Shown here: positions 11,401 through 23,268 of the stretch, one piece after another
How the letters are laid out: the number at the start of each line of letters is the position of its first letter
How positions within the stretch are numbered: position 1 is the stretch's first letter
Source: Grammothele lineata
Taxonomy: Eukaryota; Basidiomycota; Agaricomycetes; Polyporales; Polyporaceae
Reading direction: 5' to 3'
DNA length: 64,000 bases
Assembly (NCBI GenBank): GCA_002150815.3
Contig: NDFF03000170.1
Location: forward strand, 41,942-105,941
Notes under the pieces: model-generated
What the model was told of the DNA's origin: nothing
The model's input: only the letters and a program-made list of their open reading frames with translations
Databases searched by the model: none
Translations under genes and position numbers: made by a program

Positions 11401-13609
11401 CTCACGAATCAGTTCCTGCGCATCGCGGGCCGCGGCGTGTTCGCAGTTCATCCGTCCCTCGAGATTCTCTACTTCCGCATGCTCGGCGCACGCATCGGCA
11501 AAGGGGTCCGGATCGATCCCAACGCGCACATCGCGGAGTTCGACCTCCTCACGTTCCACGATGGGTGCACGATCGACAACGCCCTCGTTCGCGGGTTTTG
11601 CGTAGAGCGCGATGGCTGCTTCCGCCTCGACACGGTCGTCATCGGCCGCGGTGCAACGGTGAACACTTATACCCAGATCTCGCCGGGTTCAGTCCTCCCC
11701 GACAACGTTACGTACGGTCCTCACGCGTCCTCCCACGACGAGCCCTCTCCCGACAGCCACGCGCAGTACAACAAGGCGACAGTCCCTCAGCCTCACTGGG
11801 CGCTCAGGCTCTTCGTGGCATGGCCGGTCATCCTCTTCATCATGATCGTAGCACACCTTCCCTGGTTCTTTGGCCTCTACATGCTCATGTCACAGGCGCC
11901 GCCGAAGGGCAACCTCAACTCGCTCGAGCGCGTCATCGTCTGGTTCGCCTACCCCCGCCGTGTCGCCTGGCACAGCTTTGCGCGCATCGTGCGCGTCGTC
12001 TTCCCGCCCGTTCTCCAGGTCTTCTTCGGCATCATTCTCAAGCGCATCATGGGCCTCAACCGCGAAGGGCTCAACAAGGACTCGTCTCAGCTGGTGCTCC
12101 TCCGGCGTTACATCAACCAGAGGCTTCTCAGTCGCGAGGCGCTCAAGCGTGCGATGGACATCCTCGGCACCCATTACGAGGCGACGTCGATGATCTGGCG
12201 GGCGATGGGCGCGAAGGTCGGTCGGCGCGTCTACTGGCCCGGCTCCGGTCTCTACTGCCCCGACCCGGAGCTCTTCGAGGTCGGCGACGACGTCGTCTTC
12301 GGTTCGCGTTCGGAGATCATCACGACGGACGGCATCGGTTCTGCGCGCATCGTCGTCCACGCGGGTGCGATGGTCGCTGACCGTGTCGTTCTTCTTCCGG
12401 GTACGACGGTGGGTAAGCGGGCGGTCATGGGCTCGGGCTCGCTTGGTCGTCGGGACGGGAAGTACGATGACGGCTCGGTGTGGATGGGTTCGGAGCGTGG
12501 CGAGGCCGTGTGCTTCAAAGCCGGTGGCAAGCTCGAGGACGATGGTCCCACGACAACTCCTTTCGGCCGCGCGTTCTACGAGCGTCAAGCGTCGTTCTTC
12601 GTCTTCCCTTACCCCCTCCTCGTCCTCATCAACCTCTTCGTCTCGATCCTCAACGCTGGGTACTGGTCCATCGGCGCTGTCGTCGGCACGCAGATCCTTA
12701 ACCTCCTCCGCATCCATCTCTCCAATCTCAACCTCTTCCGGGGCGGCGCGCGCCAACCCTTCGTCCTCTTCGGCCTTATCTCGTGCTGGTTCATTATCAC
12801 CCTCACCATCCAGGCCATTGTCGCGCTCCTCTGGGTCATCGTCACCAAGTGGCTCGTTATCCGTCGCCGTCAGCAGGGCAGCTTCAACTGGGACCAGAGC
12901 TCGTACTGTCAGCGCTGGCAGCTCCACCTCGTCCTCTCCCGCCCCCTCTACCGCGGCTACGGCAATGGCGGCGTCCTCGGTCCCATCAGCGGCTCCGCGT
13001 ACATCGTCTGGTTCATGCGCGCTCTCGGGGCGAAGATCGGACGCGACTGCACGTTGTGGGCGAGCGGTCGCGTCGGTCTCATGACTGAGCCTGACCTTGT
13101 CGAGCTCGGAGATCGCGTCACGCTCGACAACTGCTCCGTTGTCGCGCACGTCAACTCGCGCGGCCAGTTCGCGCTCAACAGGTTGACGATAGGTGCTTCG
13201 TGAGTCACCCATTCATCTTCGGCGGCCGCTCTCATATGCTCACCCTCTCGCCTCTCTCTCCAGGTCTGCGCTGCGCTCCGGTTCGCGTCTACTCTCCGGC
13301 GCGTCGATGGAGGACAACTCGATGCTGCTCGAGCACACGCTCCTCACTTCTGGCGAGGTTGCGGAGGCCGACGGCGTGTACGTCGGCTGGCCCGCGCACC
13401 CGCTCGACCACGAAGCGTACATGCGCCGTCTCTCTCACGCTCAACTCATGTCCGCGCTGTACACCAACGCGCGCTACGCCAAGTTGCAGCAGCGGCATCA
13501 CGCGCTCGAGCGGGAGCGGAAGCGGATCGAGCGCAAGATGCAGGCCAACCTGCGCGAGATGCGCGCGGCGCGTCAGACGGTGGATGTAGCGGTGCGGCAG
13601 TCGGCGTAG
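8469..13609 (+). CDS. NRPS-like enzyme, adenylation-carrier-6TM-three beta-helix domains (epsilon-poly-lysine synthetase type)
   Basis: Five exons (8469-9128, 9186-9270, 9330-9471, 9534-13199, 13264-13609) give 1632 residues. Residues ~30-600 form an AMP-binding adenylation domain: core motif TSGTSGKKK at 212-220, YGMTE at 353-357, GWFESGD near 433, GRSKEIINKGGE near 450, and the C-terminal lysine in PKNAAGK near 547. A carrier domain follows, with the phosphopantetheine serine in LGGNS at 726. From ~830 on, pairs of membrane segments alternate with three hexapeptide left-handed beta-helix domains at about 938-1035, 1173-1270 and 1457-1560; the end is a charged helix. This order, without a classical condensation domain, is that of Pls, the epsilon-poly-L-lysine synthetase, where the tandem soluble domains join activated amino acids at a membrane. 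Fungal homologues are known. The substrate cannot be read from the sequence; other amino-acid homopolymers are possible. Confidence 0.9.
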
Positions 13610-14225
13610 ACGATGCGGCGTGGCGTTGCGGTGTCGATAGATGTTCTTTGCCTTTTTTGCGGTGAGCTTGTGCTTGTGCGATTACATGGCTGTCTCATAG
13701 CTCCCTCTGGTGCGATCCGAGTTGTTGTACTTATCTCTCCCTTGGTTTTCCTGTGTGTAGCATAGATGTGATAGAATTTGATCTGGTTTTATCTCTTCCT
13801 TCGATGTCTTGGTGTGATCAGTTGCGAGCGAGGATTTCCTATAACCCCAGCGAACAAGAATATGACATTGTATCGCGTGCGTCACCAACTCCTATCGCCT
13901 AACGCGTCCCTACCGAACCCGCCGGGCGCTGGTAAGGGCCTAGCCAGCCTCTCGTTCTTCAAACCTACATACGCGCGGGTTCATTTGCACTAGATACACC
14001 GAGAGGTGCCTCGAGAGGAAGCCGCGAGAACTCTCGGACGTTCAAAGTTGGTATTGCGCGCGTTCGTGCCATGACGTGTCGGCGCTTGTGAGTCATGACG
14101 TCGGGCCTTCATTGTGACAACAGTAAACGCGGGAAGCTCAGCGTAATTGCTCAACTTTGGGCGCTAGCGTCCCGAAGTTCACTTGACTCCCGACCACTCT
14201 CATCGATACCATCTTCCTCATTACA
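13610..14225. other. intergenic stretch
   Basis: This is the 3' flank of the NRPS-like gene and the leader of the kinase gene. I see no gene, repeat or clear regulatory motif in it. Confidence 0.5.
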
Positions 14226-16504
14226 ATGACTGAAAATCCTCGCGTACTACTCAACTTTTTTTGCCCTGACTTGCAGCTGCTTGATTCGATCCTTGTCCCT
14301 CGAAATTCACTTTCGGCAGAAATCCGAGCAGCCGTGGCCGACAAGATACCAGCGGCTCACTCGACGTGGCTTGTAAGACTCTTCCCCACTCCCCTGTCTC
14401 TGATTATGCTAACATTCAATGCTAGGTCAAGTCCGGCACAGTGAAATGTCCAGAGTCTGAGGATATATCCGGTGTGCGGGATGCTCTCCGTGACATCAGC
14501 GATGAGGACCTACTTCGCTTCTTGCGCACCAATGTGCAGGCGTGGTGGCCAACGATCCAGGATGACGATGTTCATATACTCGTAAGATGCGGTGAGTTCT
14601 TTTCGTACGATCTGCCTAGCTCTTTGTCTGAGATCCGCAGACCGCTCGCCCGGAATCAACGTTTTTGACATGGGAACACGGAAAAGGACCATTGTGGAGC
14701 CTTTGCTCGTCGGTCTGGTTGGGGGCATCATCCCTCAGAGGGGCGGGGATTATGAGGTCTATGAGGTCGGTTCAAATCTGCTTTGCCATCTCCGTGCACT
14801 GAGATCTTTGCAGTTCCCCGAGGGGACGCTTTGTTCATCCGACGATGAGCTGGCGGATGCGATCACTGCTCAAGGAATAGATACTCTGAAGAAGATAGAT
14901 CAGTCTTTGCAGTTGAAACAAGTCGCTCCATGGGGGTTCATACCAGGACAACTACATTTTGTGATTGTTCCACTCGATAGTGAGTCTTCCATTGTCTAAC
15001 GTGCATATGGAAGTTCTAATCCATAAAAGATAAGAGAGAAGATGCAAAGGACATTCTGCAGCCCCTCCCATTCATTGAAGAACGAATGTCCTACTTCAAG
15101 CATGCTCGTTTCAAAGCGCCATCTACCGAGGCGCAGCCGTCTGAATTCTCTGCTGCGCAGGCGAGCGAGAAGCGTCGGATCTACTGTGGACGACCCGACC
15201 ATCGTTCAACCCCGCCGTTTCTGCTGGATGAGACTCTTTGCCAGCTTCGCTACGATATTGAGTTTATCGACCCCACCCCAAAGGACGTCCAGTGTTTCGC
15301 CTCTCTCCGCGCACGTGCACGCGAGAACTTGGATGAGGATGAGCGACGGGAAATGCTCGCACGGACGCTATGGGAAGGAGGAATAACACCCCATCATGCT
15401 GATCGGGGATTCATTGGTGCCAGCAGATACCACGATGACGGCGACCTTCGCACTCGTTACTTGGATGAGGTCGTCGTATACTACGTGCAGGAAGTCAAAC
15501 GCGACCTTGGTACCGACACCGGAGACCCCTACGTCGAGGCCATCCACTACTGGATTGAGAATGTGCGACAGTTCCTTGACTCACGTTCTCGCAGATACCC
15601 TGTGGTGGAAAGGCTGAACTTTCCCGCCGTTCTTCTTATGCACTTTGGTATATTTCTCCCCTCGTGCACGAATCATCACTGACTTTTGTGAATAGGACCG
15701 TTTATCGCTATCGCCGCTGCGGTATACGGAAAAGACCCCATCGTCGAACCTCTCTGTTGCATTCCTCTGCACGTCCACGAGACCAATGAAGCGCAGCTTA
15801 GAGCTGGAGAGCGGGCAATAGCTGCTCTACGTGTCGCCCTCCACTCCCTGAAAGACCGTTACTCCTCTGAGACCATCGGCGAACACCCTCGGGCTGACTT
15901 CCCCTTCCGCGACTTCTACGAGGACAGCGAAGGAAATACCCATAAAATCAGGTACGAGAGCGATATCGACAAGAAGAGGGCCTTTCGCGTCCTCGCTTCG
16001 GATGGAACGCCTTTGTGCGTGAAGTTCTCCACGCGTTACTCCAAGGAAGCCCATGAATTCGCTCATGCCGCCGGCTTCGCCCCCGCCCTACTTGCTGTGA
16101 ACAAGTTCAACGACTGGATCATGATCGTTATGGAGGACGTGTCCGCTAAGTACTCAAACACGATGTGGGACATCAAGGAGGAGACGCCTCCCCGTCCCAA
16201 GCCCGCGGTGTCATTGAAGACGGTGCAAGAGAAGGTGAAAGCCCAGCTCGGTGTGCTCCACGAGAGAGGGTTCGTCCACGGCGATGTGCGCGACATCAAC
16301 GTGCTCGTCCGCAACGATGATGCGCCGGCAAACGACCCTGACATCCTCATTGTTGACTGGGACTGGGCAGGCTGTGCAGGTCAAGTCGTGTACCCTCGTG
16401 GCATCAACACGCAACTGTCTCGCCCTAAGGATGCACTTGCCGGTGAGGAGATCAAGGCCGAACATGATATATGGATGGTGGGGCACTTGCTCGATAGATT
16501 CTGA
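14226..16504 (+). CDS. Crinkler-like ubiquitin-fold header fused to a kinase-like domain
   Basis: Five exons (14226-14372, 14426-14591, 14641-14979, 15030-15647, 15696-16504) join to 692 residues. Residues 1-105 match the pattern of the Crinkler (CRN) header: a strand ending ILVPRNSLSAEIRAAV, a TWLVK element and a closing strand DDDVHILVR. The middle part (105-500) is of a kind often found in agaricomycetes before this kinase type, with RLNFPAVLLMHFGPF. The C-terminal third is a divergent protein-kinase fold: candidate ATP lysine K533 (LCVKF), catalytic-loop equivalent HGDVRDIN starting at 618, and DWDW at 644-647 in place of DFG. No secretion signal is visible. Crinklers are known as effectors or intracellular conflict proteins; whether this one is an active kinase is open, since HGD replaces HRD. 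Confidence 0.75.
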
Positions 16505-17241
16505 TGTCTGCTCTTGTACTCGCATGTTGTTCTGTTCATCCTGTTGGGATTTCATTCCCAGTAAACAGACCCAATGGTGTTAATGACATCTTTACTGTGC
16601 CCGATGTTACATGGGGAGACACCTGTAAAGGAGTACTGTCAAGGCAAACAGCCGTTCTCGAGGCCCTTCGGGGCTGTGAAAGAGAAAATGGACCGGGATG
16701 GGATAGTTATGGCCCTCCGGGCAGTGGTTAGACGCTCCGGAGAGCGCAGCATAAATGATTGACGTACAGAATTGAGACTTTCAATACGATTGGAAGTTGA
16801 CGCAGGAGTGTGCAGCGATACATAACAGAGCCATCCAGTCTATTGCTGTTACAAGTCTCCTAGTAGTCTATACTGACCTCAATTGAGACTGCTTAAGTAC
16901 GCATCAGAAGAGTTTCTATGTACATATCTCGGAAAGGATGCTGAATATGGGCGTCCCGCCCTGCGCCGTGCGCGCCGTCGGCACGACCTTTGCTGCGCTC
17001 CTCGACGTTCGCTACACACGCTCGCCGTCTCTCTCGTCCCCGACATCGCCGCCGCTGCCGGTCGAACATATCACCCCAGCCGCTGACGACATCTCGACCC
17101 GTTCATCGCGCTCCACCTCGGCGCTCGGCGCTCAGCCTCCTTCCCGACGTTCAAAATCCCGCCCTTTCCCCGCCTTCAACGCCCCGCTCCGGAGTACCAC
17201 ACGTCGCGCGCAAACAGGAATCCGGAATCCGACGTGACCGC
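16505..17241. other. intergenic stretch with CT-rich promoter-like segment
   Basis: The part near 17000-17200 is rich in C and T on the plus strand, as is common just upstream of highly used fungal starts. Two open frames overlapping it (from 16938 and 16990) are Pro/Ser/Arg-rich and probably non-coding; a more distal start for the next gene in the second frame cannot be excluded. Confidence 0.4.
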
Positions 17242-20200
17242 ATGGTTCACCGGCCGGCGGACTCACGCCTGCTCGTTAACCTCCTCGCTCACGAGAAGGA
17301 CTACGCGAAGCACCTTGCCATCCTCCTCGACTACTCCCAGGCCTCCCTCGCCTCCTTTTCCGCCTATGCCGCCGCCTCCGCACCCCCAACTTCGCAGGTG
17401 ATCATCGCCGTCGCGGGCGCACTCGCCGGTGCGGACGATGCGCTTCGCGCGTACGCGGCTGCCGTCGAGCGGTGGCAGGAGCAACTCCGCGCGCTCAAGG
17501 CGATGGAGGATGACGTTGGGAACATCATGCGGGACCGTGAAATTCTGTGAGTAATTCATGCCTTCACGGTACTGTGCCAAGGGTGGACTCCATGAGAGTC
17601 CCCTGGATGTCATAGCAGTATGTTTTACGGGGAACGGGGCCCCTAAAACCGGCAGACGGGGATGTGGTATCCGTGCGGGCTTCTAGCCTGTAATGCGCTA
17701 CCCTCCTCATGTTCATGCTTGGGAATGGGTGAATATCTCGTTCTTATTCAAGCCGCTTCTATGTACACGGCTCGCTAGGGGTGCACGGAAGGATGTTGAT
17801 ACGCCGCGCGACAGGAGGCTGACTATATGCGTGTTGTGCTTGCAGGGTGACCCGGCTCATCAAAGCGTCAAAGCAACAGAAGCCGACGCGAGACTCTATA
17901 CTTGGTGGCGGCTCTGCTTCGGGCTCGTCGCTGAGCGTTTCGAAGCCGGAGGTGCAAGTTGGCCACAAGCTATCCGTGGCGCAGGCGGAGCTGCAAGCAT
18001 GCGAAGCGCACCTCGCCGCGAAGGAGCAGGAGCTGAACGCGTTTCGGACACAGACGGTCCGCGTCGGGTTGGATGCACGGTGCAAGGCGATGGTGGAGTG
18101 CGGCTGGAAGTGGGGAGAGATGGGCAAGGAGGGCATGCGTGCGCTGGAGACGTTGGACGCGCCGGTGGCGAATGGTCATGGTAAGTCTCCGCGATTTCAT
18201 TCGCTGTTTGGTTGCATCGGAGGTCGTTTTGCGTTCTATGCCGAGGGCCATTTCCTTCTCTTCGTGAAGTCGTTCAAGTACTCAGGGGTAGTACTATGGC
18301 TAACACCGCACTGTAGGAAGCCCTCCGATGCACCCATACCTTCACAAACCCCTACCCGCGTTCGAAAACGCATCTGACGTCTCTTCCCTAGCCCCGTCCC
18401 AATCCGCATCGCAAATCGGACATCTCCCTCCTCCCGGCACGTTCGCAGATCCCACATGGGGCGCCTCCTCTCCCGCGATGTCTCCCCCTCCGAAGCCATA
18501 TACCCTTCAAATACCCCCGGCCCACGCCATCTCCGAGTTCGTCGTCCCGAACGGCACTGCCCACCCAGAGCCGATTGCGGAAGAAACTGGCGGGAGCAGT
18601 GCCGAGGAGGAGGAAGCCAATGTCGAAGTTCACGAGAACCCCCGCTTCGGCAAAGCAAAGGCGAGAGCCCATTCGGTCTCGGGCCCGGCCGCTGCCCCTC
18701 CATCTCGTCATATATCATTCTCCGTCCGCGCCCCCAAGAATGCCGCCCCTGTCATACCCTCCAGTCACTCGGCTTACTCCCTCCGCGAGTCCCCCACGAA
18801 GAAGCGCGGCGTTTTCGGGGGCCTAGCTGCACTCTTCCACGTCGGCCACTCGCGCAAAGACTCGGAGAGTCCGAACGGGTCGCCGTCGAAGCGGTGGCAG
18901 ACGCGGATCGACCGCAACCTCGCAACCTCGTCCAAACACGGCGCCGACAGCTCCGACGACGAGGGGCCCCCTCCTTCGCGCATGTTTTCGCGTCGTACGG
19001 ACTCGCCCCAGCCGATTCTGCTCAACTCGCCGTCGACCTCGCCGCAGAAGTCTTGGGTAGGAAGTGTGGAGGACGACGGGGCGCGACTGAAGAAGCGGGC
19101 GACTAAGAGGGGGTCAGTGCAGGTCCCGCCGGCAGCGCGGATGGCGGCGGACACGGAGAAGGGCTACGCGAGCGACACGGTCACCGAGTCGATCAGCAAG
19201 GCGCGCGCGAAGACAGGCCGGCGGAGAAGTGTTTCGAAGCCGGCCACGGTTGGAGACGGGACGTCGAAGCAGCTGAAGAAACCCCCGGCGATGGCGGCGG
19301 TCCTTGTGGAGGAGGGTGGGTCGTCATTGTCGCGGAACTCGTCCATATCGAAACGGTCGGTCATGAGCGCTGCGAGTGCGCCGCCGAGAACGAACGCCGC
19401 GACAGTGCAAGCTTCCCTTGGACGACAGAACTCCCTCCCGCGAAAACGCGTCGCGTCGTTCGACCCCTCGCCCCCGCCGAAAGCAGCGTCTGGCCATAAG
19501 CGCACGGCGTCCATCTCTGGTCTGCCGTCGACGTCTCCCCCTGCACCGACGACACGCCTCACGTTGACCAGCGGCGAGCCGAGTCTGATGAGCATCGTCG
19601 AGGGTATCTCAAAGCTCAACAGGCAGGCCTCGGTCATGCAAGACCCGAACCGCCTGCTGGTCGTCCCGAAAGCTCCGCCTCCCATCAACATTAACATCCG
19701 CGACAGCTGGGGCGAGATACCTGTCATCACGCGCACGCAGGACGACAGTGTCACTCCCGTCCGCCGCGAACGTCCGAGAAATGGCGGAGAAGGAGAAGAG
19801 AACAACTACCGGAACTCGTTGCTGCTCTCCGGCTCCGTCTCGGCCCCCTCGTTACCCCTATCCGTCATGGCTGCCGCCGATACTTCAAAACCGCTTCCTA
19901 CCCCCACGAAGACTCCTCTTCGTTCTGCTCTGCGCAACCCCAGCCGGACACCGTCGCCTGCGCCTGCACCCCCTCCTGCCTCTTCTGCGCTACCCCCGCC
20001 CTCTAGGCCATCGCTCGAGGCCTCCTCGTCATCGACAACTATCAAGGCTGTACCGCGTACGGCATCTCCCCCGCCCCCGATTCCCGCCCCGACACCGGTT
20101 CTCGCACCCCTGCTGACAGCAGAGCCTCCGCCCATGAAGCGCCGCGAGAGTGATGTCTCTTCCATCTCTTCGTACGAGACCGGCCACGAAGTCTTCATCG

Positions 20201-20769
20201 ACGACGCGCCCGTCACCCCGCCCGCCGTGCCCTCCCCTTCCGACTGGCCCGCGCCTGTCGCCTCGCCTCCACCCCCGCCTCCGCCCCCACCTGTGCAGGC
20301 ACAAAACCTGACACAAGACGGGAGCGAAATCTCGAACTCGACTGAATCGACGGTGCAGAGCGCAGGCGTGGGCTCTACAGAAGGCGGAGGGGGCGATCAG
20401 CAGCAGCAGGCACCGCCGCGCAGGCGGAAGAGCGTGCGGATGTCGTTGCCGCCGACGTTCTCGGCGACCCCTCCCGCGATCGACGACACGGACGAGGACG
20501 ATGGGTCGCATGCGCCGTGGTCTGCCGCGCGACACAGTGGTGGTGGTGGCGGTAAGGGCCATGGACGCGGGACCGGGGCTGTGAATGGGCATGCGGATCC
20601 GCGGGCGCACAACGCCCAGCCTGGGCAGAACGGGCGCGGGGCGGGCTGGGGGACGAGGATCGAGGAGAGCGGCGCGCGGGACGTATGGCAGGACTCGAGC
20701 GACGAGGATGCGGAGTACAGCGCCGCGCGGCGGATGCTCGCGCGGTTCTCGAGGAAGCATGCACAGTGA
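17242..20769 (+). CDS. large protein with N-terminal helical (BAR-like?) region and proline-rich disordered body
   Basis: Three exons (17242-17546, 17846-18180, 18317-20769) join to 1030 residues. Residues ~1-220 are predominantly helical with heptad-like spacing (AHEKDYAKHLAILLDYSQ, AVERWQEQLRALKAMEDD, VAQAELQACEAHLAAKEQ-type helices), resembling a membrane-curving BAR/IMD-type coiled coil; this is a guess from shape, not from a motif. The rest is Ser/Pro/Arg-rich, with a polyproline run near 20270-20290, many Ser-Pro sites, a glutamine run, and a charged C-terminus. Polyproline tracts suggest SH3 or profilin partners, so a cortical or cytoskeletal scaffold is plausible. The start at 17242 opens the helical region; an upstream in-frame extension is Arg/Pro-rich and unlikely. 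Confidence 0.7.
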
Positions 20770-21285
20770 TGTGGGCTCCGGATCTCTTTTGCCTGGGTTA
20801 TTGCGCCCGTGGTTGTATGAGGCACGTCGATGGTTGTTTTGTGTCAGTTTCTCTTCCTCCTGGTTTATACACAACAGTCCTATGCCTGGTCCGTCCCTAC
20901 TTGGCTTTTGATTTGTGGTAATTTGGCTTAGAGTACGGAGGTCTGTTTAGCCTACAGTAGTGCGTAATGTACGTCAAGTATACGAGTATCGTTATTCCCT
21001 CGATCTCCCTCGCGATATGCAACTGACAGCATTCACGTAGGCTTGCGCATGACCGTGACTGCGTCGAAAGACCCTAGGCTACTAATTAAACTCCGCTCGG
21101 TAATGCCCGACCATCAGCCAGCCGTCGTGAAGGCGATGTGTCCGAAGAGCACATGCAACTTGAGCATCGACGCCCATTCTTGCCCCATTTCTTACTATTG
21201 ACGCCTCAATCAGTACGCCGTGCTCTCTGTTTCAAGAAGTGCGCTAACTTGCGGTCGTAGACGTACCCCTCTTCAAACGCCTCCC
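20770..21285. other. intergenic stretch between scaffold-like gene and first F-box gene
   Basis: It contains the conserved upstream element listed separately at 21087. Nothing else is supported. Confidence 0.4.
21087..21111 (+). promoter_or_regulatory. element shared with the next F-box gene, copy 1
   Basis: A 25-base segment beginning TAAACTCCGCTCGG lies 199 bases before the ATG of the first F-box gene. It matches the segment at 23042 at 22 of 25 positions, and all three differences are C/T transitions. It is either a retained regulatory site or the edge of the duplicated unit. Confidence 0.5.
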
Positions 21286-22914
21286 ATGGAACGAGTACCG
21301 AACGAAATCCTAGCGGCGATTCTTGTTCATTCCGGTCAGATAGTTCCGGAGACTGAAGAATCCTTCCTACGCATTTGGCAGTCGAGACCCATAATGCGAC
21401 GCCCGTTCCAGTGGAAATATGCCATGCTCGTCTGTCGACGATGGCGCGAGGTCGCACTGGCTACTACCGCACTATGGACAGTTATTGACGTCCCCAATCA
21501 CTATAACGACCTTCTGCGGCGCTACGAAGTCGTCGACGGCGAAAAGAAAGAAAAGGCCTTGCGGTGGCTCAAATTAGTGTTGTCGCGCACGGCACAGTCT
21601 TCCCTTGACATTATCCTTGCAAATACCGAATATGGCCTCGCCGCTCTCCCCATCCTAGCACTTGAATGTCACAGGATACGTTGCTTAACACTTGCGGACG
21701 ACCCATTAGCTGTCATGTCCCCAATCCTCTCCGTTCTGCAGCTTGACCTTTCAGCCGTTGTCAAGCTGGACATGCTGTACGAATCTAAATCACGCCCGGA
21801 TGATTTCTTTACGGTGCACCCCGCCGTGCTACACCGGCACGCCAACATTACATCGAAGCGATACCCTGCCCTGCGCCACCTCCGCCTTTCCGATTTCATC
21901 CTAGACGAACCATCGACTACCATCTTCCCTCAGCTGAGATGTCTCGATTTACGCTTTTGTGCGTTCAGTAGCGCTATCACACTCTCTACTCTCCTTACCC
22001 TCATTGAAAGTGCCAGTCCACGTCTTGCCGAGCTACAGTTGCACTTCGTCCTTGTCTGGCTCGTTGATGCGGGAGTTCCGATCACAAGACCCAAGATTCG
22101 TATGGAGAGACTCCTCAAGCTCGTTCTACGCGATACGCCAGACCTCACATCTCGCTTCCTCTCCTTCATTTCCGCTCCCGCCATCATTAATCTCTATGTT
22201 GTCGGGACGCTCGACAACGCAGCTGACGCTCAACTTAACATCATATTTCCCTCTCTCCTTCCACCCCTTCCGAGCGACGATCTGCCCATTATCAAGTCGG
22301 CTACACACCTCGAAATCAATAATTGGGGCGAAGATGTCTTTATCCAATGCTCTTCCGGCCCTTGGCGATCCGACCCTACTCAGCCGAAACTCACCCTTGA
22401 GATTGGCTACCTACGCGACGATTACCCACAGGACCTCCCAGGTTGCCTGATTGCAGCTCGCACCCTCCTTCACTCGGCACCCATTACGCACGTAAGGATC
22501 GGGGGTGAGTTTGATGAAAACAGAAGTAGTGGTCCATGGTCCATGTTCTTCGAGAGCATGCGCCACATCGAGCAATTGCAACTTGACGGAAGGGGTTCTG
22601 TTCACGGGATTGTTTGCGCACTAGGCCAAGCAGGATCGGGGTGGCCCGGTGAGGAAGGTTCTTCGGACCTACCAGTGTGTCCTAACCTGCAAGAATTGGA
22701 CATAACGTACGCGCAGTGGGAGCAAGGACTGGCGGAAACTTTGGTGGGAGCGCTGCGGAGGCGTTTGACTTGCGGATTGCCAAAGCTGAAGGAGCTTTCG
22801 TTGGAGATTAAATCTTCGGACGATGATGAGGAAGAGTGTTCTCGTGTCATGAAGATGTATCAAGACGACCTTTCCGCTCTGGTGGAGGACTTTGACTGGT
22901 TTATGGCATATTAG
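21286..22914 (+). CDS. F-box protein, paralogue 1 of a tandem array
   Basis: An intronless frame of 542 residues. The N-terminus is an F-box: MERVPNEILAAILVH, then the conserved helix-turn MLVCRRWREVALATTALWT. F-box proteins bind Skp1 and present a substrate to a cullin ubiquitin ligase; the substrate-binding part here is a long Leu-rich region with irregular LRR-like segments (LRCLDLRFCAF, LAELQLHFVL, LLKLVLRDTPDL). It is closely related to the next gene along its whole length. I start at 21286 because the frame upstream (to 21220) has no ATG and the F-box normally stands near the N-terminus. The substrate is unknown. Confidence 0.85.
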   Translation: MERVPNEILAAILVHSGQIVPETEESFLRIWQSRPIMRRPFQWKYAMLVCRRWREVALATTALWTVIDVPNHYNDLLRRYEVVDGEKKEKALRWLKLVLSRTAQSSLDIILANTEYGLAALPILALECHRIRCLTLADDPLAVMSPILSVLQLDLSAVVKLDMLYESKSRPDDFFTVHPAVLHRHANITSKRYPALRHLRLSDFILDEPSTTIFPQLRCLDLRFCAFSSAITLSTLLTLIESASPRLAELQLHFVLVWLVDAGVPITRPKIRMERLLKLVLRDTPDLTSRFLSFISAPAIINLYVVGTLDNAADAQLNIIFPSLLPPLPSDDLPIIKSATHLEINNWGEDVFIQCSSGPWRSDPTQPKLTLEIGYLRDDYPQDLPGCLIAARTLLHSAPITHVRIGGEFDENRSSGPWSMFFESMRHIEQLQLDGRGSVHGIVCALGQAGSGWPGEEGSSDLPVCPNLQELDITYAQWEQGLAETLVGALRRRLTCGLPKLKELSLEIKSSDDDEEECSRVMKMYQDDLSALVEDFDWFMAY

Positions 22915-23041
22915 CTTTCTTTGCTCTCTACATCTCACATGCCATATAGTGGGATGCCCTTCATTACCGGTGCATGTTTGTCACTCAAGGAATATTGGCG
23001 GGTCCGAGCCGCGGGCACATTGCCTAAACGTTAACAGGCGA

Positions 23042-23066
23042 TAAACTCCGCTCGGCAACGTCCGAC
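23042..23066 (+). promoter_or_regulatory. element shared with the previous F-box gene, copy 2
   Basis: Counterpart of the segment at 21087, here 227 bases before the ATG of the second F-box gene. The flanks have diverged while this core has stayed nearly the same. Confidence 0.5.
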
Positions 23067-23268
23067 AGAGCCAATCGGTACTCAACCAACGGTATCCCGA
23101 CTGGTTGCTTCCTGCTCGCGACGCTCCGCAACTTAGCCGCTTCAACGTGTGAGGCCAATCCCAGCGTACTAGATCTACACGACTTACAAGGACTCGTAAG
23201 CATATCCTCCGCGTCCTGTTATTCTCGACGAACTGAACTACAGTCGCAGACGCAGTTCGCTGCGTCGG

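Noticed and set aside
11890..13212. 440-codon minus-strand open frame
   Set aside because: It is the antisense of the GC-rich NRPS-like coding exon, rich in Arg, Asp and Glu as expected from mirrored codons, and has no domain.
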